This document shows, in pieces, positions 37,090 to 48,395 of a stretch of 64,000 nucleotides of DNA. Location of the stretch: positions 46,745,771 through 46,809,770 of the forward strand of contig NC_061869.1 of assembly GCF_907164915.1 (NCBI RefSeq), read 5' to 3'. Numbering within the stretch: the first letter of the stretch is position 1; each line of letters begins with the position of its first letter. The notes beneath the pieces were generated by a model that was not told the DNA's origin, did no database searches, and saw only the letters and a program-made list of their open reading frames with translations. Source of the DNA: Impatiens glandulifera. Lineage: Eukaryota > Streptophyta > Magnoliopsida > Ericales > Balsaminaceae. The translations under genes and the position numbers were made by a program.

Positions 37090-37298
37090 AGTGGCGGAAC
37101 CATGCGAAAATTTCAACCTAGGCTAAAAAAACAATGCTATAAACGGGGTCAAACCTGGATCACATAGATGATAGAAAGAATTTATTACCACTATACTAAA
37201 ACTACTTATGCTACATAATCATATCATATTAATTCTTTACTAATACAGGAGTCAACCGGGGCCCAAGCCCATGCTTTCTCTCGTTTGGTTCCGCCACT
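37090..37298. mobile_element. Small MITE with AGTGGCGGAACCA termini
   Basis: A perfect 13-bp inverted repeat (AGTGGCGGAACCA / TGGTTCCGCCACT) bounds a 209-bp non-coding segment. It sits in the leader of the gypsy element. The target duplication is not clear because the flanks are AT-rich (ATA on both sides is possible). Confidence 0.65.
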
Positions 37299-37825
37299 AT
37301 ATGCATCCACATAATACATATATTAGTTACGTAAGGGTTTTAGTGACGATGTTTAATTGTTAGAGCACGTCAAACAACTAGTTTAGAGAGAGTATCAAGG
37401 ATTTTGTGTTAAGGGGAATAATAGGAGAGTATCATTCAATAATAGTGAAGGAGGTTTACCACGTCTATCTAAAATTTTCTCCCATCTCTACAATGCCTAC
37501 GTCCTATTGGCGGCTCATTGCCAGAGAGAGGGGTCAATCCCATGCACTCTAGTTTTTTCTCTCGCAACATCACTAATTTTCTAACAAATTATCGTTTGTC
37601 ATCGACAATATTTACACATAATTTATAAAAGTACTGATCCCTACCGTGTACTCCTGAAAGTAATTTAGGATTATGTACCATTTGGTAGGCCCGAGCATTT
37701 AATAAGATAAAAGTATATGCATATGTTAGGTGTTATACCTTTTAAGATGTGTCTATTAAGTTGTAAAAATAGTACAAATGTTTTTTTTAAACACAAGCTT
37801 ATGTTTTCAAGTTAAATAATTTAAC

Positions 37826-37841
37826 TTCTCATCAGAGCCAA
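37826..37841 (-). other. Decayed primer-binding site of the gypsy element
   Basis: On the minus strand, about nine bases downstream of the 5' LTR edge, TTGGCTCTGATGAGAA resembles the TGGCGACTCTGCTGGGGA binding site used by Tat/Ogre elements, with three bases lost and a few transitions. The position is correct, but the match is imperfect. Confidence 0.45.
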
Positions 37842-37849
37842 TAGAGAGT

Positions 37850-40800
37850 TGTAACCTCTAGAAAACCCTTATCCTAGAAAAAGCTCGAGGTTCAAGAAAT
37901 TTTAACAATGGTTGTGTGTTTGGAATCTTTTTAATAAAATATATTTTTAAAAACTTTATAGAAATATGTCATAACTTTTTGAAATTAATTATAACAATAA
38001 TTAATTTTGATCAAATTTCAAATAATCCTATTTAGATTAAATAATCCTATTTAGATTAAATAATCAAATTAAGACATGATCAAAGAAATCTGAATTTAAA
38101 TTAATTAAAAATAATTAAATTCAAAAGATTATTTATTTGATAAGAGTCGCTAATTGATTTTTAGTTTAAAATCAATAAAATTATACGTTTATAAACGTAT
38201 TTTTGACCATAGTTGCTTTTTGGTTCGTAGTTTAGTAATACTAGGGAAAGAGTTTTCGCACTAGATCATTTGTACTCGTTTAAGAACAGTCTCTACTTTA
38301 TTAATTCTTGACTTTTGAAAATTTTATTATATTACATTTTGTTTAACCAATTATTTTTCAGATCTTAGACATACACATGTTTTTATGGTATTAAAAATTT
38401 TAAAAACAATTTTAAATGCTGGTACTTAAAGCTGATGTCGATGATTGATGAGGAAAATATCTGAAGAATATTAGTTGAAGATAATAAGATTCAAAAATAA
38501 ATCCCAAAAATGCCTTTATGAAAATATTCTAAAAATATTTTGAAATTGTTTTTATATATTTAGAAAATGGATTGAGGTTCCAAAATTACAATAATAATTT
38601 TAAAATATTAAAGGTGGAAGCAAACAAGCCCTAGGACCGGTGTTCTCGGTCATGGATGTGATTTTTATCTGTCCTAGGATAAAACCCTCAGTTGAGGTAT
38701 AGGAACTCTCGGTCGAGGTGTTGAAGACTCTCAGTTGGATGCGGGAACTCTTGGTCGAGATACTAAAGACTCTCTATCGGATGCGAGAATCATCGGTCTT
38801 AAGTGCGGGGGGGGGGTCATTAGTCCTAGGTTCGGGAGGATCTCGCTTAGTTGCAGGTATCTCGGTCGGGTGCGAGAGTCCTCGGACTTGTGTTAGCCTT
38901 GGGCTAACTTTCTTCAATCCTTGGTGTGAATAACACTCAGTCTTGAGTTAGCCTCGGGCTAACTTTTATCCGTCCTGGGTTAGCCTTGGGCTAAATTTTA
39001 TCGGTCATGGGTTAACGTCAAGCTAACTTTTATTGGTCATGGGTGCATAGAACACTAGGTCCTCAATATCATCAAACTGCAAGTTTGATGATTTCGTTTG
39101 AGGTCCGGATCCTTTAATCCAAGGGAGTGGCAATCTTTATATAGTTCCCATGATCATTTATAACATCATCATAAGGTGTCATTCGATCGTGATGATGTTC
39201 CATTCAACTTGAACAATTTTTGTATAAAAAACGAGTTTTTGGTTTTAAATGTTAATGAAGCGTAAGAAGCTTGTCAATAGCTTCTTTATGCTTCATATGG
39301 TCGAATGTAACCAAAACATGAACACTGGTTGTTTGTTTTAACCAATTCAATAACTGATTTTTTTTTTATAAAAAATTTAGTTTTTGATAAAAAAAAAAAG
39401 ACTGGGATGGCTTGGAATTAATTCAAATATGTTTCCAACATCCTTGCAAATATGTTGGACATCTTTCTAGGTTGCTGTTCTTGAGCAATAGCATTATAAC
39501 ATAAACTCGATTTTGAAATTTTTGAAAATCAAATTTGGGGGTTTCTAATTTAAGTTGATTAATTGGGTTTGTTTCAACATAAAGCTTATAAATTATCATA
39601 AGATCATTTTCTAATAAAAAAAATCAGACAATCAAGTAGTATATGAAACTGGCAAAATTAAAATATTAATTTTTTTATTTAAACTAGTAAATTGAATTAT
39701 AGTGTGATTGGAAGCTTTCTTAGAGTTAGAGAATACTCATTGATTCTTAAGAAAGCTTCCTGAATGCCTGAATCAGAACATTACCGCATTATTCAAAATG
39801 TTCAAAATTTCAGAATAGCTTAAAGCTCTTCAGTGGAGGATTTGTGCTTTGGCTAGATTGAGAGGTGGAGAGTGGATCTCTTACATTCTATTTGCCTAGA
39901 GGAGGCTATATATAGCCTTCCAAATCGGTTCATTGACCAAGTGGGTTAGATTAAGTTAAAGGCCACTAATGGACTTTTGTTTAATCTTCGGCCCATTGTT
40001 GGTACATGTCGTGATGATGACTCTAAGTGTAGGGGAAATGATCAACGGAGTAGGATGATCATTTCACCTTTTGAACGAAATCAAAAGGTTGAGAAACGAC
40101 AAAGTTCCATCTTTGAAAATTTAAAGATGAAGGTGTTCTTATCTAGTTCTTCGTCTTGAAGAAGAAGACAAACTAGACAAGAAACGAGGGATTCGCGAAA
40201 AGAAGCACCTTATGATGTTCATGACCAATCGGATATTGTCGTTTCAGGCAAAAAATCGAACTCATGATGCTCCGTCCGCGTTTCGTTGACGTCGAACGTT
40301 CCGTTGCGTCTGGGTTAACGGCGTTGAGGCGCGCGTTAGTCGATCCTCTGCTTCACGAACATGTGTCTCCTCTGTTGCCGCGGGCGACGTGAATGACTAT
40401 CGTGCATAGGATGGGCTCCTAGCGTTCATCCAATGGCTGTGATGTCTGTTGTACTGATTCCTCTTGGTTTTGGTTGTAGCAAAATTATGACCCTTTTCCA
40501 GCCTTAGAGCTTGTTTGGAATTGATTTTTTTTAATTCCTTTTTACTTGATTTTTAACCTACAAAATATACTAAATATTTTTAATAAATATATCATTTATA
40601 TTGTCAATTTATTTTATTTTTTATTATTTTTTGGGTTTAATAAATAATTTATTTAGAATAAAATGAAAACACCATTTATCTTAAATTATTTATTTTCATT
40701 CCTCTTAATTTTCTTATAATTAATTTGAGATCAAATAAGTACAACATTTAACTCAAATTTTTTTATTTATTTTTGTTTTGTGATTATCCTTAATGAAATA

Positions 40801-40930
40801 AGATTTAATTATCACAATATTTAATTTAATTTACTATTTAATGCCTTGTTTTTAATTTATTATTTAATTTTAAATTAAATAAGTTGTAAGTGAATAAATT
40901 TAATATACTCTTAATCAAATTTACCGCATT
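37850..40930 (-). repeat. Right (5') LTR of the gypsy element
   Basis: This is the partner of the left LTR, collinear over most of its length. Its left edge, TGTAACC, matches TGTAATC of the left copy. Similarity fades near 40890-40930, so the right border is approximate and no target duplication could be read. A 71-codon plus-strand frame at 38718-38933 comes from the LTR minisatellite and is not a gene. Confidence 0.82.
38902..39040. repeat. 32-bp minisatellite within the LTR
   Basis: The unit GTTAGCCTCGGGCTAACTTT followed by TATCGGTC-TGG is repeated three times at 32-bp steps, after one longer variant. The unit contains a dyad, GTTAGC/GCTAAC. The left LTR (25497-25650) has related but fewer and differently spaced copies. 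Confidence 0.7.
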
Positions 40931-41424
40931 TAATTTCTAATGATACCCGAAGTGAAGTACATTTATACTTTAGAAATGAAATACTTTAGCACAATAAAAT
41001 AAAAAAGAAAAGAAAACAAGTCAGTTGTCTCAAAAAAAAACAGGGTATTACCGCCGCTCACCAGTTACCACTGCCCTTCAGTTCCGTTGCCTAGAAAGTG
41101 TGTAATTTGCAGAAATTTTCTTTTGCTTCCGTTACAAAAGATCATCAATTTTGTACTGAAATTCTATGACAAGACATCTCAAAATTGATTGATAACTTCT
41201 TTAGCACCATCCAAATCAAAATTGAGGAATTGGGATGAATCGAAACCAACCCTGCGGATGATGTGAGCGTCAGTGGCCTCAAGTTCACGATTGAAATTGT
41301 GAACACGTATCATCGTCTACAAAATGCTTCTGAGCACCTGAAAGTTGGTCAAGAATAACTATTGAGGTCTTTCATTGTTTCATTGTAAGCCAATTTGCCT
41401 TTTTACCTCCTTCTCCTTCTCCAA
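40931..41424 (+). promoter_or_regulatory. Upstream region and 5' leader of the FRO gene
   Basis: Only about 490 bp separate the gypsy LTR from the FRO start codon, so the proximal promoter and 5' UTR must lie here or in the LTR. The segment shifts from AT-rich (to about 41040) to balanced composition with CT-rich tracts just before the ATG (41400-41423). No TATA box or iron-response element could be assigned with confidence. Confidence 0.4.
41179..41313 (-). CDS. Unrecognised 44-codon open frame
   Basis: An ATG-to-TGA frame reads MIRVHNFNRELEATDAHIIR, RVGFDSSQFLNFDLDGAKEV and INQF. It has balanced composition and a protein-like residue mix, unlike the AT-rich noise around it. It lies in the FRO leader region on the opposite strand, preceded by an in-frame stop. 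It may be a captured or relic gene fragment. I cannot name a family. Confidence 0.25.
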   Translation of the reverse strand: MIRVHNFNRELEATDAHIIRRVGFDSSQFLNFDLDGAKEVINQF

Positions 41425-44400
41425 ATGGATGAACATTCAATCCATGATTCTCTTCTCTTACGCCCTGAAGATGTTAGTGATTATGCCAAAAAGTCTCCAG
41501 CCTGGGCATCACTCGTTAAGTCCATTCTCAGGTCTTTAATGTGGGGAATTTTTGTTGCATGGGTTACCATTATCTTCATTTACCCATGTGATTTCTATAC
41601 AAAATTGAATACCAAGTTTCTACTGTCAATAGAAAGAACTTTGTTTGGAATCACAGGTGGGTTTCTCGATTTCTCCCCTTTTTGTCTTTTCTCTATTCAT
41701 GTCTTTCTGATTATCTATTGAAAATATACAGGTGCTGTGTTTTTGCTTTATAGTGGTCCAATAATTGTCATTGCAATTCTTGCCATACTGTATCTAATCA
41801 TTCGTGGCGACGAAGAATTGCAAGAGTAAGTAACTTTGAGAGTGAGATATTCAAAAATAAATTAAAACTCAGGACACTGTACATTTTTTATCTCATGATT
41901 GCAGGAAGAAAACATCAAAATCACCTCGTTATCGCCTTTGGACTTTCCCGATTATAGTTGATGGACCGATAAGTGTTATTACAGCTTCTGAATTGATTGG
42001 AATTTCCCTATTTTCGGCATATGTTGTTTGGGCTTCTTCTGTTTACCTTTTGAAGAATTTTCATATTGTTCTCAGTTATCAATTGGCTTTCAAAGAGGCA
42101 AGGTGTGTATCCAACCGGTTTAATGTTCATTATATGTTGAGCTATATTTGTGTTAAACTGTTTTGTTTGTTTGTTTGTTTGCGCAGTATCAAAATGTTGG
42201 AATTGATGGGATTACGCTTTGGTGCGATTGGAATGTTTTGTATGTCATTTCTCTTTATACCAATTTCAAGGGGTTCGGTTCTTCTTCGGCTTATAGATAT
42301 ACCATTTGAGCACGCAACAAGATACCATGTGTGGCTTGGACACCTTACAATGTTGATATTTACTCTTCATGGTCTATTGTATATCGTCGGATGGGCGTTG
42401 GATGGTCGCCTCTTAGAAGAGGTGAGTTTTCCTACTATATATCTTCTTACATGTATATATTTGAAAACAATTAATTTAACACTTTTGTTTAAATGATCTT
42501 CATTTGTTCTTACACACAAGCTTAATAGGGTGAAGAGAAAAATAGAACTCTTTATCTCTTCTTATTGGCAAGAGGCTAGATAAGACCATAGGAATGTGTA
42601 TGGATTTAGAGTTGAATTTGTTGTTTAATAAACAAGTATCCTATATTTGAACAAATATAGGAGTTGTTGAAGATTCTCATTTTATTTTACTATAAAGAAT
42701 TAAAATGTGAAAATTAAACTTGGTGTTGACATAGGTTCAATTCTTATTTAAAGAACTAGATTGAAGTGTGATTAATCGATATGTACAAATAAAACTAGTT
42801 CTAGCAATCAAATGTCCGCCCAAACTTAGACTGATTCCTCCTGTTTCTTGACATAGTTATGTTTTTTATCTCGGTAGAAATTTCTATCATTACCTATGTT
42901 CATATTCTCAACATTAGAACAGAATCTTTAAACGTTTCGTTATAATCAATTTTACAAACCTCTTAATCAACAATTCGATCTAACTTTAATAAATTTCAAT
43001 TTAAAATTTAAACATAGTTACTAATTGTTGTCCTCATAAGTTCATAGTTATTTGGTAGAGGCGCTAACAAAATAAAGACAATAACTTTGTTTCTCAAAAT
43101 CAATCTCAACAGATAAAAAATGATTCACAGTTGTATTAAATTCGTTCAAATGAGTAGTGATAGAAATTCTATTAACCAAATTTGTTATGTTGTGAGCAAC
43201 AATATTGGCTGGCATAAATCGGACAACTCCCAAAACATATCTGTTAAGAAATTTTCATTCAGCTTCATCTATTTTCTCTGATCTCTCACTTAAAGGATCA
43301 TTAAACTTATTTCCGTAAAAGTAATATTCAATCAACATCCTTCAGAACCTTAATTTGTTCCATCGATTCTTCCGATGTCGTATCTAATATTGTTCTTTTC
43401 TGTCATCGTTTCAAATACTTCGATCTAGCCTAACATCGCTCTAATTTCAATTGTTAGGATTTGGATGCACCAAATTTGACATATTTGTAAAAACAGAAAA
43501 ATAAAGAACACAAAAGACACAAATTTATTGTGGTTCACTCAAATAATTTATGTGTATTCAGTCGCCATCAAGTTTCATTATGAAGTAGAGAATGGAATAC
43601 AAAGTTTTTACCTTACATTTTATCTCTCTAAAATAATGTGTTACCCTATAAAATAATTACAACAACTTATTTATAAGGTAAACTTTAAGTAATGAAACTT
43701 AAACAATTCTTTGTCAAACTTAAACTCAAATACAAATTCAATAAACTTTAATTAACTCATATAGAGTATTATAAAGGTAGACTTCACAACTCAACAATAC
43801 TTACGGATAATCAGATTGACGACATTCTCACCAAAAGACTTTCATTAAATCATTTTTCTTTATTACGTTATAAACTCACGATGTATGCCTCCCTGTTTCG
43901 TTTTAAAAAATATAAAAAACTCTATAATTCAGAATAAAGATCAATATACTCAAGTCTCTTGTATTTATCTTCTAGTTTTTTATTTAATTAGAAATCTGTC
44001 TCTACTTTGTATAAATTGATATTCGTAATAATTTCAAGTATAAATTGATAATCTTGTAATTGAATTTATGTACAGAAAATATATTCTCAATGTCAATAAT
44101 AGCACTCTAAGCTTTTTATATTTAATTATATGATATAATATTATCTTTTTTCAACTATGTTCTTCTTATATATTATTATATTTTTTCTGTTCTAATATTA
44201 TCTTTTTAAGCAGATATTACAGTGGAAGAACATTGGTATTGCAAATCTTGCTGGAGTTATTAGCCTTTTAGCCGGTTTACTAATGTGGGTGACTTCACTT
44301 CATCCGGTTAGGAGGCAATATTTTGAATTGTTCTTCTACACTCATCAGTTGTACGTAATCTTTGTGGTTTTCTTCGCTTTACATGTTGGTGATTTCGTCT

Positions 44401-46600
44401 TCTCTATATCGGCTGGAGGAATATTTCTTTTCATGCTAGACCGATTCTTGAGATTCTGTCAATCCCGAAAGACTGTGAATATACTTTCAGCTTCTTCCCT
44501 TCCATGTGGAACCATAGAACTAGTCCTCTCGAAACCTTCACGTGAGTAAAAGTTTATGAGAAACATAATTTTTTAACTGATTTTTCGGTTAGTGTCTGTT
44601 TTAAAACTTCTTGTTATGTTGGAGGAAATGCAGATCTGAAATACAATGCACTCAGCTTTATATTCCTTCAAATACGGGAATTGTCATGGTTGCAATGGCA
44701 TCCATTCAGTGTATCATCCAGTCCACTCGAGGGGAAACATCATATGACCATCCTCCTTAAGGTTCTTGGAGAATGGACAGATAAGCTAAAGGGAAATGTG
44801 TCAAATATTCTCGATTATAAGCATGATGTGAAACAGTCGCAGCCTCGGCTTAGCTTGACAGCTTCGGTTGAGGGTCCTTATGGTCATGAATCGCAGTATC
44901 ACTTGAGGTAGGTTTAATAGGTTTGCTCGAAACAAATGGAAACCACATTTATCATTTGCAACTAACTCCTTTTTGATAGATAAACAACCAAACGGCTAGC
45001 TCTTGTTTGTTGTAGGTTTATTTGAAAAATCTTGGTTGTTGATTTTAAATTATTTGGGTACGATTAAAATTTTTTTGTATTTAATATTTTAAAATATTAT
45101 ACAAAAAAAAAAAAATAAGAATACTTTATTATTTTAGTTAATGATTTGAATTATTTGATTTAGAATGAATTACTCATACCCCATCTACATTTATCATTTG
45201 CATCTGACTTGATTATTCCTTTGTGACTTAGTTATGAGAACCTTATTTTGATCGCGGGAGGAATTGGAATATCCCCATTCCTGGCCATATTAAGCGATAT
45301 TCTCCACCGCATTAGGGATGGGATACCTTGCATGTCAAGAAACATATTGGTAATTTGGGCCGTGAAAAGTTCAGATGAGTTTCCTATTCTTCAGACTCTC
45401 AACATTCAATCAATATGCCCAAATCATTCGGACATGCTAAATCTCGATATTCAAACATATGTAACGCAACAATCTGAGCCTAACCTGGTATGTAATTATA
45501 GCCTTGTCCAGATTTATTTTATTTATGTTGTGGCTTATGGTTTTTGCTAGTGTCCTTCTGGTTGATTATCTCGATATAGCTAATGTCATGACTTGTAATT
45601 ATATGATTTGAATGTCACTCTTAAAAAAATTGCAAATGTAGGAAAATGGGAAGATGAACAATTGTGTTTATTCCCCGATCTTCTTCACTCCAAGCAAACA
45701 AGGTATTTCCTCTTTGGTTGGAACGGGGCATATGGTTTGGTCCGGAGCTTATGTTGTAGTCTCGATAGTGGGGTTCATCGCAACGGTTGCTTTGTTAGAT
45801 GAATACTATATAAACCCATTTAGTATTCAATGTTGGTGGTACAAAGGGCTTCTCTTTGTTGCTTGCATGGTTGCAAGTGTTATTGTCTTTGGTGGTGGTG
45901 TGGTTGGTTTATGGCATGTTTGGGATGTGAAAAACTCTAAGAGAGAGGCAAAAAAATATGATGGGCAAAAACATGCAAATTCAATGATTACCGATTCAAG
46001 GGTACTCGAGGAAGAAACAGTTGGAGATAGTATGGGTAGTTTAAATAACATCCATTACGGTCGTAGACCAGACTTCAAAGGTACGTCCTCGTAGCCTTCA
46101 ATGTTAGATTTATCTAAATTAAATTCTAATAATATATGTGAGAAAATAATACTACGATTAACGATTAGCGAAAGCGTACATGTACTCATCATATCTTTAC
46201 TTTATATTTAAAAGATTCTTTAATCTTCTCTTCCTTTATAAGTAGAATGAATCTTTCAATTGATGAGTACGTCAAATTTGTTTTCTCTCTTTGTTGATGG
46301 GGACGCAAAAAGAAAAAATGAATCGTACATCAATTGGGGACCATACCGTTACAAAATAATCATAATGTTAGTTATTTTGGTTTTAACATTTCTAATTTAG
46401 CCTTCATAAAATTAGAAAGTTCACTTAGGTATCCTCATTTTATATTCATGACAAATACACCTATAAGTCTATAAACTTAATTTCACATTATATCACATTA
46501 TTTTAGCTTAATTCAAAGATGACATTTACACAATTATTTATTATAATAGTGACCCATAAATTCTAACATTCAAAATCTTACATTTTATAATTTTTAAGTT

Positions 46601-46631
<31 letters not shown>

Positions 46632-46974
46632 TTAGGGATCTTAGTTGCAATTAGGTTCATTTAACCCTAGTCCATCAAGTAAATATTATTTATATAAAAA
46701 TTTGGAATGAAAATTGAAAAAACAATACAATGGATTTGACAGTAAGCAATGCTTTAATTTAATGGATCACTTTTCTTACATTTGGTGGTTGTTGTGATGT
46801 GCAGGAATATTTAAATCAGTTTCAGATAGTTGGGGATGTGTGGATATTGGTGTAATAGTGTGTGGGCCTCCATCTCTTTCGTCAAGTGTTGCCAAAGAAT
46901 GCAGATCACACAGCTTTAGTAGAAAACAAAACCACCCAATTCTCCATTTTCATAGCCACAGCTTTGATCTTTAA
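41425..46974 (+). CDS. FRO: Ferric reduction oxidase (ferric-chelate reductase), FRO6/FRO7-like
   Basis: This membrane flavocytochrome moves electrons from NADPH through FAD and haem to Fe(III) chelates. Nine exons join with GT-AG introns and consistent phases: 41425-41656, 41732-41825, 41905-42102, 42187-42421, 44214-44541, 44634-44907, 45232-45487, 45642-46080, 46805-46974. They give 741 codons plus stop structure without a break, close to the usual family length. Haem ligands are expected at His222/His236 ([16 protein letters not shown]) and His297/His310 ([14 protein letters not shown]). The FAD motif HPFSVSS starts at 385, the NADPH motif AGGIGISPF is at 462-470 and the C-terminal CGPP at 705-708. 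Hydrophobic segments lie at both ends and in the middle. The start was chosen because the only in-frame codons upstream lack ATG. The FRO6/7 subgroup call and cell location (plasma membrane or chloroplast) are inferred. Confidence 0.95.
43020..43436 (-). pseudogene. Copia gag fragment in FRO intron 4
   Basis: The minus strand reads [20 protein letters not shown] and then [13 protein letters not shown]. This aligns with the H-x-NEF-x-x-L-x-x-LxSVEIxFE segment of copia-type gag (UBN2). It is preceded by a degenerate N-terminal part up to the PBS. The frame is open only at 43048-43233. Confidence 0.65.
43438..43750 (-). mobile_element. Copia PBS and 5' LTR in FRO intron 4
   Basis: The LTR edge (plus strand TGTTAGGATTTGG at 43452) faces a decayed initiator-Met primer site, TGAAATTAGAGC, which matches TGGTATCAGAGC at 9 of 12 positions. 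The block TTTATTGTGGTTCACTCAAA is typical of the transcribed end of plant copia LTRs read in reverse. The far border near 43750 is uncertain. Confidence 0.6.
43757..43900 (+). pseudogene. Copia RNase H tail, plus strand
   Basis: The plus strand reads [20 protein letters not shown] and then [12 protein letters not shown]. This matches the end of copia polymerases (DQ-x-ADILTKxLSxxxFxxLRxKL). It has the opposite orientation to the adjacent gag/LTR, so it comes from another insertion. Confidence 0.7.
46600..46636. repeat. (TTTA)n microsatellite in FRO intron 8
   Basis: About nine units of TTTA, ending TTATTAG. Confidence 0.9.
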
Positions 46975-47861
46975 TACTTTTTTAAGAAGAATTCAAATCC
47001 ATATTACTAGCTGCTACTGAATTGCTGGATTAATGTGTATATATAGTTAATTTAAAAGCATCGGATTGAAGTCACTTCATGATGATGGGTTGCACTAAAA
47101 ACTGGTCGGAAGATCCTAGTTAAAAATGGAAGAGTTAATTATGTGTTAATACTATGATACATGTTGTTATAGTATGGTTCCTTATGTTTTCTTCATCTGA
47201 ACTCTATATTATATCATTTCAAATGAATCGATTATATCCCTTCTGGATTATATTAAACCTTCAAAATAAGTGTTATACATGTTGACATATTATGGTTCCT
47301 TATGTTTTCTTCATCTGAAAACTTAATATAATCCTTCTCAAAACCCTATTTTCACTCAAATTTATTATCATTATCCCTGGAGCAAACTGTGGGGTGGTTC
47401 ATGGTAGGATATAAGGTCCAGGCATATTTGTTTGTTTATAGGGTTTCATCTTATTTAGTCTAAGTTAAAAGGAAGTTGAAAAGAGTGGTATGTCATAAGA
47501 AAATAAGCAAACAAATGACCGGTCTGGTCATCTCACTTGGAGCTAGGGCAACTCATCGAAAATTTTCAGCTAGTTTGAGAATTGGGCTGAATTATCAAAC
47601 ACTGATGTAGGTGATGCCCAACATCATATAAAGCTTCGGGAGGCATGGAATTCTGAAAGATAAATAATAACACTTGATAAATAGGGATCCTCATTTCTAT
47701 ATTATTTAGTTGGTTATGAAAAGAGAAAATAATAAAATTTGAAAACAATGAGAGACGATTAAAATCTTGAAAAGTTGCATTCTCTGTCCACTTCTCAAGT
47801 TACTCTCTTATCTTTCTTCGGACACAATTGACGAATATGTTACCACGACCCATTATTATAA
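46975..47861. other. FRO 3' flank
   Basis: A ~45-bp sequence around ATGGTTCCTTATGTTTTCTT (near 47174) is repeated near 47291. No canonical AATAAA near the stop was identified. A 60-codon minus-strand frame at 47566-47748 has no recognised relatives. Otherwise nothing is visible. Confidence 0.45.
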
Positions 47862-48350
47862 CTAGCACGTATCCCGTTCATTTGCACGAATAATAATAAT
47901 ATAAAAAATCGTGAAAAAATATTACGATAAATTTTTTATGTGCGGGTCAACCACAATCCGACCCAAGTATCCATTTACTCTTACATATATCCAAATTAAC
48001 CACAACTCTCGACAATCCGGACACTTTAAAAATTAAGCATCATTATATATATATAGATTAGTTAGTTAAAAAGTTGAACTTATATGGTTAAAATGTCACG
48101 CGTTTATCAAATTTTGGGTTGAATTTAAAATATAAAGTGTTATTAGCCTAGTTGGTTAAAAGGTTGTACTTATTTTGTTAGGTTGCAAGTTCGAACCATA
48201 TCTATAATATTTTTAATTTTATTTTTAAACGTTTTTAATTTATGGGTGGGTCAACCCACAATCCAACCCAAGTATCCATTTACTCTCACATATATCCAAA
48301 TTAACCACAGCTCTCGACCCGGCAATCCGCACACTTTAAAAATTAAACAT

Positions 48351-48390
<40 letters not shown>
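47862..48390 (-). mobile_element. Helitron-like terminus with duplicated interior
   Basis: The left edge, read on the minus strand, is CGTGCAAATGAACGGGATAC, then GTG and CTAG followed by T. This is the decayed counterpart of the terminus at 12414. Inside, a ~115-bp unit (CCGACCCAAGTATCCATTTA, CATATATCCAAATTAACCAC, CACTTTAAAAATTAA) occurs twice (about 47950-48045 and 48255-48350). It is separated by a tRNA-like stretch with AGCCTAGTTGGTTAAAAGG and GGTTGCAAGTTCGAACC. A TA run follows at 48354-48388. Confidence 0.45.

Positions 48391-48392
<2 letters not shown>

Positions 48393-48395
<3 letters not shown>

Larger units (their letters stand above)
24115..40930 (-). mobile_element. Ty3/gypsy retrotransposon, Tat/Ogre-like, with internal satellite arrays
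   Basis: Two diverged direct repeats of about 3 kb (24115-27452 and 37850-~40930) bound a minus-strand gag-protease-RT-RNase H region. A PBS remnant lies next to the right-hand (5') LTR and a polypurine-like run (GAGAGGGGCA, minus strand, near 27455-27464) next to the left-hand (3') LTR. Very long LTRs, an arginine-tRNA-type PBS, an extra coding remnant upstream of gag, and RNase H motifs such as TNNEAEYEA point to the Tat/Ogre/Retand group. No integrase can be read. Tandem arrays occupy the interval between RNase H and the 3' LTR. The LTRs differ at many positions, so the insertion is old. Confidence 0.85.
42422..44213 (+). other. FRO intron 4, enlarged by copia remnants
   Basis: At about 1.8 kb this is far longer than the neighbouring FRO introns (about 75-730 bp). 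Its centre holds a minus-strand copia gag plus LTR and a plus-strand copia RNase H tail. The splice sites (GAG/GTGAGT and AAGCAG/ATA) are normal, so splicing is probably kept. Confidence 0.85.

Noticed and set aside
38718..38933. 71-codon plus-strand frame, glycine/serine-rich
   Set aside because: Comes from the LTR minisatellite and a G-run; no counterpart frame is kept in the left LTR.
41395..41424. FRO start ten codons further upstream
   Set aside because: The upstream frame begins with TTG and encodes a leucine run in a CT-rich leader. ATG at 41425 gives a family-like start.
45827..46051. 74-codon minus-strand frame
   Set aside because: Antisense shadow of FRO exon 8.
48120..48190. Functional tRNA gene
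   Set aside because: Box-like motifs are present, but no acceptor-stem pairing or anticodon arm could be drawn.
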